64,000 bases of DNA from Pedobacter sp. MC2016-14 (GTDB lineage Bacteria; Bacteroidota; Bacteroidia; Sphingobacteriales; Sphingobacteriaceae). Below, piece after piece: positions 53,723 to 61,775 of the stretch. The stretch is taken from contig NZ_JAJMPA010000003.1 in the NCBI RefSeq assembly GCF_020991475.1, positions 310,001 to 374,000 on the forward strand. Reading direction: 5' to 3'. A program made the position numbers and the translations under genes. A model generated the notes under the pieces. The model was not told where the DNA came from and did not search any database. It saw only the letters and a list, made by a program, of their open reading frames with translations. Position 1 is the first letter of the stretch; every line of letters begins with the position of its first letter.

Positions 53723-54628
53723 TTATTTAAGCTGCCGATACTCATTTGGCGAATGGCCGACATGCTTTTTGAAGAAACGTGAGAAGTGCTGCGGGTATTT
53801 AAAACCTAATTCTAATGCTACTTCATTTACTGTTACGCCTGGTATAAAAATCATTTCTTTTGCCGCCTCAATAATTGCAAGCTGAACATACTCTAGCGCC
53901 GTCCTACCTGTTTCTTTTTTTACCAAATCACCAAAATAGTTCGCCGAAAGATGGAGCTGACTGGCAAAATAGGCAACCGTAGGTATGCCTAGTTGCTGTG
54001 GATTTTCAGATTGGAAATACGAATTTAAAAGCGATTCAAATCGGGTAAGCACATCAGAGTTGATTTGATCCCGTGTAATGAATTGCCTATCGTAAAAACG
54101 CACACAATAACTTAGCAACAGTTCAATATTCGACACGATGAGATGCCTGCTATGTTTGTCAATCGTCTGCTGAAGTTCAAAATTGATCTTTTTAAAACAT
54201 TCTAACACCACCTCTAGCTCGTTTTCATTAAGGTGCAAAGCCTCGTGCACATCATAAGAAAAGAACGAGTAGTCTTTGACCCTCTGGCCTAGAGATGTTC
54301 CTCTAATCAAATCTGGATGAAAAATAAGGGCAAAGCCTTGCGGCGTAAAATCCTCGGTGGCTTCAACATTCATCACCTGGTTTGGGGCGGTAAATACCAA
54401 TGTTCCATCTTGGTAGTCATAGTTGTTTCTACCATATTTCATTTCACAGCTTTTGCCGTATTTAATAGATACAGCATAAAAGCTAAAAGTAAATGTTCCA
54501 GAAACCGTTGACTTTTCTCTTGGTTTAAGAGTTGAAAAATCAACCACGTTTAATAACGGATGCGACGTTTTAGTATCCATTAGCCGGTTATATTCAGTTA
54601 TTGTCTTGATTTCAATGATGTTGGCCAT
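53723..54628 (-). CDS. AraC-family transcriptional regulator
   Basis: 301 residues with an N-terminal cupin-type sensor (YGRNNYDYQDGTLVFTAPNQVMNVEA) and two C-terminal helix-turn-helix motifs (VAYFASQLHLSANYFGDLVKKETGRTALEYV; TVNEVALELGFKYPQHFSRFFKKHVGHSPNEYRQL). Divergent from the aldo/keto reductase, which it most likely controls. Confidence 0.9.
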   Translation of the reverse strand: MANIIEIKTITEYNRLMDTKTSHPLLNVVDFSTLKPREKSTVSGTFTFSFYAVSIKYGKSCEMKYGRNNYDYQDGTLVFTAPNQVMNVEATEDFTPQGFALIFHPDLIRGTSLGQRVKDYSFFSYDVHEALHLNENELEVVLECFKKINFELQQTIDKHSRHLIVSNIELLLSYCVRFYDRQFITRDQINSDVLTRFESLLNSYFQSENPQQLGIPTVAYFASQLHLSANYFGDLVKKETGRTALEYVQLAIIEAAKEMIFIPGVTVNEVALELGFKYPQHFSRFFKKHVGHSPNEYRQLK

Positions 54629-54776
54629 TTTTACAGGTTTGATACAAAGATAAGCACTGTTGCATTGCGATCAGCACGTTTACTTGCAATCCAGTAAAGG
54701 TGGTAGAAAGTTCAGTAATATAGATACCATTTGCTTAAAAGGCATTGCAGACTTTTGTACCTAATAAAAATAGAAC

Positions 54777-55628
54777 ATGGAAAAAGTAACATTAAATAAT
54801 GGGATAGAAATGCCAATATTGGGATTTGGCATAATGCAGCTTATGGGCGAAGATTGCGAAAACATGGTAATTAGCGCAATAGAAGCAGGATACCGTTTAT
54901 TCGATACCGCCGAATTATACGGAAACGAACAAGCATTGGGAAATGCAATTAAGAGAAGTGGTGTTGCAAGGTCCGAATTGTTTATCACCACAAAATTCGG
55001 CAGCAAAGAAGCCGGTTATGAAAAAACTTTAGCCGCATTTTACAGGTCTCTTGAGCTGCTCCAACTTGACTATTTAGACCTATATCTCATACACCAGCCC
55101 TTCGGCGATATATTCGGGTCTTGGCGTGCTATGCAACAACTCCATAAAGAAGGCAAAATAAGAGCAATAGGTGTATGTAATTTTACGCCAGACCGATTGA
55201 TGGATTTGATAGCCAACAGTGGATTCACGCCGGCTATTAACCAGATCGAAACCCATCCCTTTCATCAGCAAACAGAAACAGCGCTATTTCTGCAAGAAAA
55301 TGGTGTACAGATAGAGGCGTGGAGTCCATTTGCAGAGGGATTGAATGATATTTTCACCAATGAAGCACTTGCAAGAATCGGCGCAAAATATGAGAAATCT
55401 GTTGCCCAGGTCATCTTGCGCTGGCTTATCCAAAGGGGCGTAGTGGCTATTCCGAAATCTGCCCGCAAAGAAAGAATGATGGAAAACATTAATATTTTTG
55501 ATTTCAGTTTGTCTGAACAGGATATGGAAGAAATTAAAACATTGGACAACAATAAAAGTGTGTTTTTTGATCATCGTGACCCTGCCATCGTAAAATGGAT
55601 GAGCGAGTATGCTTGGCTTAATGTTTAA
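54777..55628 (+). CDS. aldo/keto reductase
   Basis: 283 residues, NADPH-dependent. Key elements are present: GFGIMQL start, DTAELYGNEQALGNAI (catalytic Asp and Tyr), ELFITTKFG (Lys), YLDLYLIHQPFGD (His), and IPKSARKERMMENINIFDFSLSEQDM near the end (the NADP phosphate-binding loop). The divergent AraC gene suggests induction by a carbonyl compound. Confidence 0.93.
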   Translation: MEKVTLNNGIEMPILGFGIMQLMGEDCENMVISAIEAGYRLFDTAELYGNEQALGNAIKRSGVARSELFITTKFGSKEAGYEKTLAAFYRSLELLQLDYLDLYLIHQPFGDIFGSWRAMQQLHKEGKIRAIGVCNFTPDRLMDLIANSGFTPAINQIETHPFHQQTETALFLQENGVQIEAWSPFAEGLNDIFTNEALARIGAKYEKSVAQVILRWLIQRGVVAIPKSARKERMMENINIFDFSLSEQDMEEIKTLDNNKSVFFDHRDPAIVKWMSEYAWLNV

Positions 55629-55710
55629 GGCAACGGCCGTGGGTTATCAATTAGATCTTCAATTACTATTTAAATTATCAAACGGCTAAAATATTTTGGT
55701 AGAAGATTTA

Positions 55711-56109
55711 TTAGATATATGTTTCAGGTTTTGAAGGTCTAGCAAACAAATATTTTACGACATAAATGAAAATAGCAATTACGTTTGCAGATGAGGTTGT
55801 TAATAAAGCTATCAATACATTTTCTGTTAGTTCTAATTTACCTAGTGCCACTAGAAATACAAGACAGGCTGTGAAAAGTAACCAAAAAGCAAGGAGTTGA
55901 AATATTCTATCAGCGTATTCTTTTCTCATTGCTATGTCTTGTTTTAAATTTTTAAGAATCGCACGCTGAGTTTTGGTTTTTATCCTCTCTTGAACGCGAT
56001 TAAAATCAGCAAGTTGACTTGCACTTAATTCATCCGGTTGATCAGAGGGTATTGTAGGAATAGTTATGTCGCCTAAATTTGCCAAGAAGTCATTTAGATT
56101 TTCCGACAT
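55711..56109 (-). CDS. two-helix membrane protein paired with Panacea gene, candidate toxin
   Basis: 132 residues. A charged N-terminal part with a coiled-coil-like stretch (DFNRVQERIKTKTQRAILKNLKQDIAMRKEYADRI) precedes two membrane helices (FQLLAFWLLFTACLVFLVALG and NVLIALLTTSSANVIAIFIYVVKYLF). It starts 2 bases past the DUF4065 gene and must share its message. Panacea antitoxin genes often pair with small membrane toxins, so this is a candidate PanT. The family itself is not one I know. Confidence 0.65.
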   Translation of the reverse strand: MSENLNDFLANLGDITIPTIPSDQPDELSASQLADFNRVQERIKTKTQRAILKNLKQDIAMRKEYADRIFQLLAFWLLFTACLVFLVALGKLELTENVLIALLTTSSANVIAIFIYVVKYLFARPSKPETYI

Positions 56110-56111
56110 GA

Positions 56112-56615
56112 CTATTTTAAGTTCTTATAATGCTCCTTAATTAAATTATTAGGGATTATTTTCTCACGATTATTCTTTCCAATTTGCTCATTCCATACAT
56201 TATACCAAGGTGTACCAATCTCGTGTGTAAGGTTTGACAATTGAATCCCTGATAAATCTCCATAAACTTCGAAAATTCTATCCAGAAACTTTTTGTCATC
56301 CTCAGATATTTTTGATAAATTGTTAATCTCCACACCTTGAGTAAATGGATCATTAGACCATCCGGGCACATCAAACTTTGCTAAGGAGTTTATGATGTTA
56401 TTGCCATACACTTTGAATTTATGATAAACCGAAGGAATAACAGGTCCATATTTCCAAGCTTGCACTCCTTCATCTATTAAATCTTGATCTGCAAGGGCCA
56501 AGTACCAACCATGAGCTATGTAAACAAGCTTTAGAAGCTTCATAGGAGTTACTTCTTTACCGGTATCAAGCGACTTCTTAATGAAAAAATTTGCTATTAA
56601 ATTTGGCCTATACAT
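56112..56615 (-). CDS. Panacea (DUF4065) domain protein, putative antitoxin
   Basis: 167 residues covering the whole Panacea/GepA/SocA-like domain: IANFFIKKSLDTGKEVTPMKLLKLVYIAHGWYLAL near the start, VQAWKYGPVIPSVYHKFKVYG, and DLSGIQLSNLTHEIGTPWYNVWN near the end. These are hallmark segments. Panacea proteins neutralise many unrelated toxins by direct binding. It is first in a two-gene unit, before the membrane protein, and an 18-bp palindrome lies 67 bases upstream. Confidence 0.88.
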   Translation of the reverse strand: MYRPNLIANFFIKKSLDTGKEVTPMKLLKLVYIAHGWYLALADQDLIDEGVQAWKYGPVIPSVYHKFKVYGNNIINSLAKFDVPGWSNDPFTQGVEINNLSKISEDDKKFLDRIFEVYGDLSGIQLSNLTHEIGTPWYNVWNEQIGKNNREKIIPNNLIKEHYKNLK

Positions 56616-56681
56616 ATTAGATATCCTTAAAACACACTGTAAAGTTACATAAAAATTATCTACAATAGTATATTATTGATG

Positions 56682-56699
56682 ATCAACTAGATAGTTGAT
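56682..56699. promoter_or_regulatory. palindrome upstream of Panacea gene, possible operator
   Basis: ATCAACT-AGAT-AGTTGAT, perfect 7-bp arms (the AGAT centre is not symmetric), 67 bases ahead of the DUF4065 start. Type II toxin-antitoxin units often repress themselves through such sites. A 12-base direct repeat TAAAACACACTG also flanks this area (56629 and 56779). Confidence 0.45.
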
Positions 56700-56852
56700 T
56701 TTACACAGATTGAAAGCAATTGATACCGAACTGTAAGACAATTTTGAGATAACCGTATCCCATCTGAAATCAAGGAACTAAAACACACTGCAAAAAACAA
56801 GTCATCAAGCTACCCATTTTAGACATACTCTTACCAGCTGCCCAATAAAGAC

Positions 56853-57389
56853 ATGCGAAAGCTGGCTTACGCCAAGGTGCTGCATACTTCTGTGCCCGGC
56901 GTAATGGAATTTACCAGGCAGTTCTATACGGCCAAAGGATTGTTTTATTTAGAAATGATGCATCTGGATTGTACAGCGCCTTTTGAGCTTACAGTAGATA
57001 TGCATCATCCTGAACTTGTATTTCCAGTAGTGTTTAAAGGGGATGTGTCCCTGCCAGATCCACTTGACATTGTTTTACAGGAATGGGAGGCCGTAGCAGA
57101 AATTGTCCCTCCAAAAGCCTACAGTACCACCATACAGCCAGGTAAGTATAAAGTACTATTTTTATTGCCCGCAATTTCCACAGTAGCCAATCATGTGTCC
57201 TTTACTGAAGACGAATTAAATTCACTCTGCGTAAAATTTGATGTTGCGCTTTTCAGTGTAGTGAAAGTAAGCAGACGTAAAAAAACCATCATCCGTAAAA
57301 TAGCAGATTGTACGGAGGCTATTCACCATGAGCGTGATGCTAAGATTTGGGCCATGATGATTAGCTTGATTAAGCTTTACGTAGGATAA
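56853..57389 (+). CDS. sensor half of a split AraC-type regulator
   Basis: 178 residues (LHTSVPGVMEFTRQFYTAKGLFYLEMMHLDCTAPFELTVDMHHPELVFPVVFKG). It has the look of a ligand-sensing N-terminal half with no DNA-binding part. The AraC DNA-binding half begins 5 bases after its stop in another frame, and together they make about 297 residues, the normal AraC length. A single-base deletion or equivalent near 57385 would explain the split, though two separate proteins cannot be excluded. Confidence 0.65.
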   Translation: MRKLAYAKVLHTSVPGVMEFTRQFYTAKGLFYLEMMHLDCTAPFELTVDMHHPELVFPVVFKGDVSLPDPLDIVLQEWEAVAEIVPPKAYSTTIQPGKYKVLFLLPAISTVANHVSFTEDELNSLCVKFDVALFSVVKVSRRKKTIIRKIADCTEAIHHERDAKIWAMMISLIKLYVG

Positions 57390-57394
57390 AACAG

Positions 57395-57745
57395 GTGCAG
57401 CAAGACTTCAAAGCAAATGATCTGGAGCTGATCAAAAAGATAAAGGAACATATTGATAACAGTTCCGGAGCCAGTAAACTGATTACCGTAGCAGACTTGC
57501 TGAACCTTTTTCCTATTAGAAAAAGACTGTTTACACAATTGTTCAAAAAGGAATACGCTAGTAGCCCTAGTGATTATAGTGCTTGTGCCAGGATGGAACT
57601 GGCGCTTGAGCAGCTAACAAAAGAATTGAAAATTAGAGAGGTATCAGAAAATTTAGGGTACAATGCGCCAGAAACGTTTTCCCGGGCGTTTAAATCTTAC
57701 CACGGATTTTTGCCCAGTGATGTTGCTATTCGTCAATTAACCTAA
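57395..57745 (+). CDS. AraC-type DNA-binding protein, second half of split regulator
   Basis: 116 residues from a GTG start. The two helix-turn-helix units are ITVADLLNLFPIRKRLFTQLFKKEYASSPSDY and KIREVSENLGYNAPETFSRAFKSYHGFLPSDV. The frame remains open upstream of the GTG to about 57374, where similarity to a continuing protein (RIKQVQQDF) fits a former fusion with the preceding ORF. May still bind DNA. Confidence 0.7.
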   Translation: MQQDFKANDLELIKKIKEHIDNSSGASKLITVADLLNLFPIRKRLFTQLFKKEYASSPSDYSACARMELALEQLTKELKIREVSENLGYNAPETFSRAFKSYHGFLPSDVAIRQLT

Positions 57746-58046
57746 CTGTCGGTAAAAAAATCAATCATTTTAAAATAATTCAAGTAAATCCAATATCAAC
57801 ATATGCTATCGTTTGTGATGCAAGGGCTCGAAACAGTCAATATCCAAAAGGTATTGTTGTCGTGGTAGCAAAACTCGAAGGCATAAACTATTCATTAGAA
57901 ATGTATTACTTGCTCTATAAATATATGGATGGATAGATACATTATTTAGAACCATGGGAAGAAACAGCTTAAAATTACTTTTGGCAAAATTAAGTGGGGT
58001 AGATAAGTTTTTGAAATTTTTTCAATGAATATAAATACATTTATGG

Positions 58047-58505
58047 ATGGAAAATCTGGATGCGATCAATAAATATGGAAGCGTTTTCTTAACCAATATT
58101 TATGAACCTAATGATAATGGACTCATTCTAGAAGTTAAAAAGGCAAAGATATCCGACTTTGAAGTTGACGTTATGGTAGGAGATAAAATTTTATCTGGAT
58201 GCAAAGAAATAACTATAGACGAATTTGGTACGTATTTTACAATATCATTCAGAAACTATGTTTCTTACCAAGTTATCAATGAAAGCTATGCTAATTCGAA
58301 TCCCACAGATGAATATGTTAGTGGTGATTATAGAACCTTTTGTATTTTTCAAAAGTCTAGGTATATGGATTTCATCTTGGATCAAACGTTTGCAAATGAT
58401 GTATATCCAGGTGAGTTAATACATTATGGACTTTTTGCGCAAAATCACGTCGTACATGTTATTTCTATACATGAACCGATAATTGAAATAAAACAATCAT
58501 GGTAA
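58047..58505 (+). CDS. hypothetical soluble protein
   Basis: 152 residues, beta-rich and acidic (VFLTNIYEPNDNGLILEVKKAKISDFEVDVMVGDKILSGCKEITI). No signal and no known motif; such small cytosolic proteins often accompany polymorphic toxin loci. In the 57746-58046 stretch ahead of it there is only a start-less open stretch ending TAG near 57936 (NPISTYAIVCDARARNSQ), probably debris. Confidence 0.6.
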   Translation: MENLDAINKYGSVFLTNIYEPNDNGLILEVKKAKISDFEVDVMVGDKILSGCKEITIDEFGTYFTISFRNYVSYQVINESYANSNPTDEYVSGDYRTFCIFQKSRYMDFILDQTFANDVYPGELIHYGLFAQNHVVHVISIHEPIIEIKQSW

Positions 58506-58523
58506 ATAATAAATACCCTAATC

Positions 58524-58628
58524 ATAGATCTTAGAAAGCTTGAACTGGCACTTCATTCTAATTGGGATAGATTTCTGGGACCGGATTGGCAGCACATCTT
58601 TTATCCAGTGCTTAAACTTACTGGATAG
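58524..58628 (+). pseudogene. coding fragment, unknown parent
   Basis: Open reading IDLRKLELALHSNWDRFLGP then DWQHIFYPVLKLTG and stop. Protein-like composition but no start codon and only about 34 codons. Probably the tail of a lost gene. Confidence 0.4.
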
Positions 58629-58739
58629 TGTACTTTGCCTTGGAATGGGGGCGTAGTTGCTTCAGAACGGTGGTATGGCATAATTCGGGGTTATCTTCTT
58701 ATGTTTAAAACAAAAGTTTAAATAATGCGTAGGACTTAA

Positions 58740-58886
58740 GGTTCTGGCCGGGGAAAAGCTTTTGGTACATCTTTTAAGGATGAGCGTGCGAAGCTGGCTG
58801 TGAAGACAGAGATTGTGGATACAGATAAGAGGAAAAAGTTCTGGACTGTCACTGCGACGGGCGAGGAGCAGGCACAATCGTTTTAG
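58740..58886 (+). pseudogene. coding fragment, unknown parent
   Basis: Open reading GSGRGKAFGTSFKDERAKLA then VKTEIVDTDKRKKFWTVTA and stop, about 48 codons with no start. The strand pattern could be the end of a hotdog-fold or similar protein, but I cannot assign it. It runs into the end of the convergent PIN gene. Confidence 0.4.
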
Positions 58887-60217
58887 TCTGACCTTTCTTT
58901 TGGCAAAAGTGAAAGCACAAATTTTTTGCCTTCTAAATTAAAAGCGGCATTTAAGTTTCGCGATTTGACAAAGTTCACCTGCAGCTTTCCGGTTTTTAAA
59001 TTTGGTTCATTTGCAATCATAAGCTTGTACTCAAATTCAAAGCCTTTCATATAGTCCAATGTTTCAAAACTCACGGCAAGCCTCATGAATTTAAACGATT
59101 GGTTGTGCTTTAAATTATTGTGTTTCATATCGACTTGACAGTTACCATTGTTTCTGATGGAAATCCAATGATTTGTGTTTAAGGTCGCAGGAGTAGATGC
59201 TACTGGATTTTTTTTACATAGTTCATTCATTTCCTCCGTTAACTTGTAGCGCGAGAGAGGTTTTGATGGTGGTATTGGTTCATTAGGAAAAACATTAAAG
59301 GTGTTCGCATCTGAAACAATGATGCCTTGTGGAAAATATAGGCTCAGATCAATGTCCTCAGCAGGAATATTGCCTTCGTTATATATTTCGAGCTCAAACT
59401 CGATCGATAACATCCGTGTAATCTTCCAATTATAAACCTCGGGAAGATATTCGTACTCGTAGGATTGGAAGAATAGATCTAGTGCAGTATTGTAATGATG
59501 AATAGAACTTTCATCAAGGGCATTTCTGTATGGCAATTCTTTCTTTGTGGGCATTCTATAAGGTGTGTTGTCATAGGGGTAGTCCTTTTTCAACTGCTGC
59601 ATTTGTTTGGCGCTAAATACTTCATAGGTATCTGCACAATCGAAATCCTTGAAAGTTAAAAATTTGGTTTTACCATTAAAAAACAGATCGACTTTTGGCA
59701 ACCTATGTCTTAATTCATTATTCTCCCTGATCAGTTTTTGCATTTTGATTTCTGATTCATCCCGTTCTTCCTCCAGCAATTCCTTGTCTGATAGTTTGAT
59801 TACCTTTATGCCCAAATTTTTTGCTTTGAGTCTTGGGCCAACGTCGTTGGAGATAAGTATAATCTGACTTTCAGGATTTTCAAGCGAAAATTGCATCAGT
59901 GAGGCCAATAAGCGATCATCCTGCTCTTCTCGGTCAAGTCCATTAGCGGTAAATATATCAACACTTGGTCTTTTATCAATTAACAGCCAGCCTTGAACCT
60001 CATTTTCCATGATTTCTTCGAAAAGTTTGGTGATGGATTTTGCTCTTTTGGCTAATGACTTCTTAATGTTGCGCTTGTGCTTATCTATCTCATCAATTAC
60101 GATCGGAGCAATTACGAATGTATAAGTTCCTTTAACATAATTCTCCCACGGAATATCCTTTGCCGGTTTACAATGTAATAGAATATTGGTATCGAGGAAA
60201 ATGAAGTTTTCTGCCAT
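58883..60217 (-). CDS. PIN-domain protein with C-terminal beta-sandwich-like region
   Basis: 444 residues. The PIN nuclease domain (1-165) begins FIFLDTNILLHC (first Asp) and has IAPIVIDEIDKHKRN (Glu and Asp), LDREEQDDRLLASLMQF and ILISNDVGPRLKAKNLGIKVI (last Asp). All four acidic positions appear intact, so RNase activity is plausible. After a short coiled linker (residues 150-175) the C-terminal half has paired strands (LSIEFELEIYNEGNIPAEDIDLSLYFP) like an Ig or CARDB fold. No antitoxin gene is adjacent, so it differs from VapC. Confidence 0.85.
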   Translation of the reverse strand: MAENFIFLDTNILLHCKPAKDIPWENYVKGTYTFVIAPIVIDEIDKHKRNIKKSLAKRAKSITKLFEEIMENEVQGWLLIDKRPSVDIFTANGLDREEQDDRLLASLMQFSLENPESQIILISNDVGPRLKAKNLGIKVIKLSDKELLEEERDESEIKMQKLIRENNELRHRLPKVDLFFNGKTKFLTFKDFDCADTYEVFSAKQMQQLKKDYPYDNTPYRMPTKKELPYRNALDESSIHHYNTALDLFFQSYEYEYLPEVYNWKITRMLSIEFELEIYNEGNIPAEDIDLSLYFPQGIIVSDANTFNVFPNEPIPPSKPLSRYKLTEEMNELCKKNPVASTPATLNTNHWISIRNNGNCQVDMKHNNLKHNQSFKFMRLAVSFETLDYMKGFEFEYKLMIANEPNLKTGKLQVNFVKSRNLNAAFNLEGKKFVLSLLPKERSD

Positions 60218-60346
60218 ATTTAGATTTGCTGTTTTTCGAATCTAGTAAAACAACATGATAATTGAAAAATAATTAGCTTGCAGCCTTTGCTACCATTCCT
60301 CGGCTTTAGTGTACAAGATTACATACTGAAGGGCCAATGGTTATAA

Positions 60347-60445
60347 TTATTTCCCTTTGAAGGCGATTATCTTTTCTACGGTTCAGGAGTTGACCCAGCT
60401 TCCGACGATGATTTTGGGCTGAATGTTGAGATGGCATTTGAATGA
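60347..60445 (+). pseudogene. coding fragment, unknown parent
   Basis: Open reading LFPFEGDYLFYGSGVDPASD then DDFGLNVEMAFE and a stop, with no start. Protein-like but unassigned. It occupies part of the 60218-60521 gap, in which no other gene is seen. Confidence 0.35.
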
Positions 60446-60521
60446 AAAGGTTGTGATGTCTGATGGCATTCGCCGCAAAACCTTAAGGTTATTTGCTTGT
60501 TGTCTATATAAACATCAATTT

Positions 60522-60893
60522 ATGCTGACAAAAATTCAAAACCTGCCTGATTATGTATTGGGTGTCCGCGCCGCGGGAGAAGTGGATAAAAATGACCTGG
60601 ATACCGTATTATTACCTGGCCTGCAAGCTTTAACCGATCAGTTCGGCGAAATCTATTATCTGTTGGTGTTGGAAACGCCTGTGCAGAATTTTACGGCTGG
60701 TGCATGGTGGAGTGATCTGGTTGCGGGAATTAAACATCTGACGCATTGGAAGAAGATGGCGATAGTGACTGATCAGAAAGCAGTCGAAAATTTCACCGAT
60801 ATGTTCAGTTATGTGAGTCCTGGCGAGGCGAAAGGTTTTCAGCTTTCAGAACTCGACGAAGCGATCAGTTGGGTAAGCACCAAAGCAGATTGA
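60522..60893 (+). CDS. SpoIIAA/STAS-like protein (DUF3478 type)
   Basis: 123 residues from MLTKIQNLPDYVLGVRAAGEV; upstream in-frame ATGs lie in low-quality sequence. The pattern GEVDKNDLDTVLLPGLQAL, FGEIYYLLVLE and WKKMAIVTDQKAVENFTDMF is typical of SpoIIAA-like proteins. Such proteins often bind membranes or lipids; the role here is unknown. Confidence 0.85.
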   Translation: MLTKIQNLPDYVLGVRAAGEVDKNDLDTVLLPGLQALTDQFGEIYYLLVLETPVQNFTAGAWWSDLVAGIKHLTHWKKMAIVTDQKAVENFTDMFSYVSPGEAKGFQLSELDEAISWVSTKAD

Positions 60894-60930
60894 TATGCGC
60901 CCGTATGTATTATTCTTCTGTTTCTTACAT

Positions 60931-61084
60931 GCGTTCGGCATGCGTATATACCAACTTAACCATTGGCTTGAATCAACTTCCAGGTTGCTTAAGGGTTGAG
61001 TAACCTAAATGCGTTTCAACCTCGAAGTTGATCTGTACGTGATTCGAACGTGATTGCTCGATGGTATATACGCATGCCGGACGC
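60931..61084. repeat. 154-bp nested inverted repeat
   Basis: Outer arms of 23 bp (60931-60953 and 61062-61084) match with one mismatch and carry GGCATGCGTATATACCA. Inner arms of 16 bp (60972-60987 and 61017-61032) match with one mismatch around ATCAACTT. A central GGTT-GAGT-AACC can form a small stem. Overall it can fold into one long hairpin. It may be a MITE, a REP-like element or a structured RNA. Confidence 0.75.
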
Positions 61085-61229
61085 AGCCTGGTAACATGTA
61101 TTACCATAATACCTTATTTCCCATTGTTTTTAAAAACAAGCGCAACGGATTCTGCTTTCAACTGATGAAAGACAGCGAAAAAATAACGATTAAAAGACAG
61201 ACTGGAGACTTGTCCGTACCATGTCCGGG

Positions 61230-61284
61230 GCAAAGGCACAGCAAAGGCACGGCAAAGGCACAGCAAACGCACAGCAAAGGCACA
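61230..61284. repeat. 11-bp tandem repeat, five copies
   Basis: Unit GCAAAGGCACA repeated five times (55 bp); copies 2 and 4 each carry one substitution (final G; C for G). The unit length is not a multiple of three and no gene covers it. The last copy forms the left arm of the following terminator hairpin. The rest of 60894-61487 shows no supported gene. Confidence 0.9.
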
Positions 61285-61312
61285 GAATGCGTGTATTTTA
61301 TGTGCCTTTTTT
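61276..61312 (+). terminator. intrinsic terminator formed with the last tandem repeat
   Basis: AAAGGCACA (61276-61284), a 16-base loop, then TGTGCCTTT (61301-61309) leading into a run of six T. It fits a Rho-independent terminator on the plus strand. Other repeat copies could pair with the same right arm. Confidence 0.7.
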
Positions 61313-61487
61313 CAGGCTTTTATATGCCTTTTCTGCGGTTACGGTCAGAGAATGTACCTGATTTTGTATTAGCACACTTTGAAATGTGTATTAATACACA
61401 GTAAATGAAGTTTAGATGGTTTACTTTGCTTCAAGTTGATCAAGCGAAAAGCTCACCATCAAAAGCATACTGGTTCCAGAGCAGCTG

Positions 61488-61775
61488 ATGTTTGATCTTT
61501 GGATAAAAACGTATGCTTTGCGCAGTCGCAAAGATGAATTGTGGCTGGTAGACTTTAAAACCAGAACCGGGCAAGCGTGGCAAATAGAGTTGCAAAAAAC
61601 GTCATGCGAATTTAGTATCCGGGTCTTTGCCACCAGTCTGGAAGATGAGCACAAAATGTTCTGCGTATTTAGCTGGATGGGTTGTTTAGCTGATTTTTTA
61701 TTCGCATTGTTGGATCTTGCAGATGCGATAACAAGTGCTAAAGAAAAATTTAAAGGAACTAATTTATCAATATAA
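61488..61775 (+). CDS. small hypothetical protein upstream of DUF6266 gene
   Basis: 95 residues (MFDLWIKTYALRSRKDELWLVDFKTRTGQAWQIELQ). Soluble, no recognised domain. Its stop overlaps the ATG of the DUF6266 gene by one base (TAATG), which supports it being real and translated with that gene. The opposite-strand frame over the same bases is less protein-like. Confidence 0.6.
   Translation: MFDLWIKTYALRSRKDELWLVDFKTRTGQAWQIELQKTSCEFSIRVFATSLEDEHKMFCVFSWMGCLADFLFALLDLADAITSAKEKFKGTNLSI

Noticed and set aside
61040..61062. tRNA T-loop-like GATTCGAAC motif
   Set aside because: No acceptor, D or anticodon stems around it; it belongs to the nested inverted repeat.
61230..61284. CRISPR-like array
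   Set aside because: Units are 11 bp with no spacers, so this is a simple tandem repeat.
61054..61404. 116-codon plus-strand ORF over the tandem repeats
   Set aside because: Its middle is only the 11-mer array read through, and the terminator lies inside it; protein composition is implausible.
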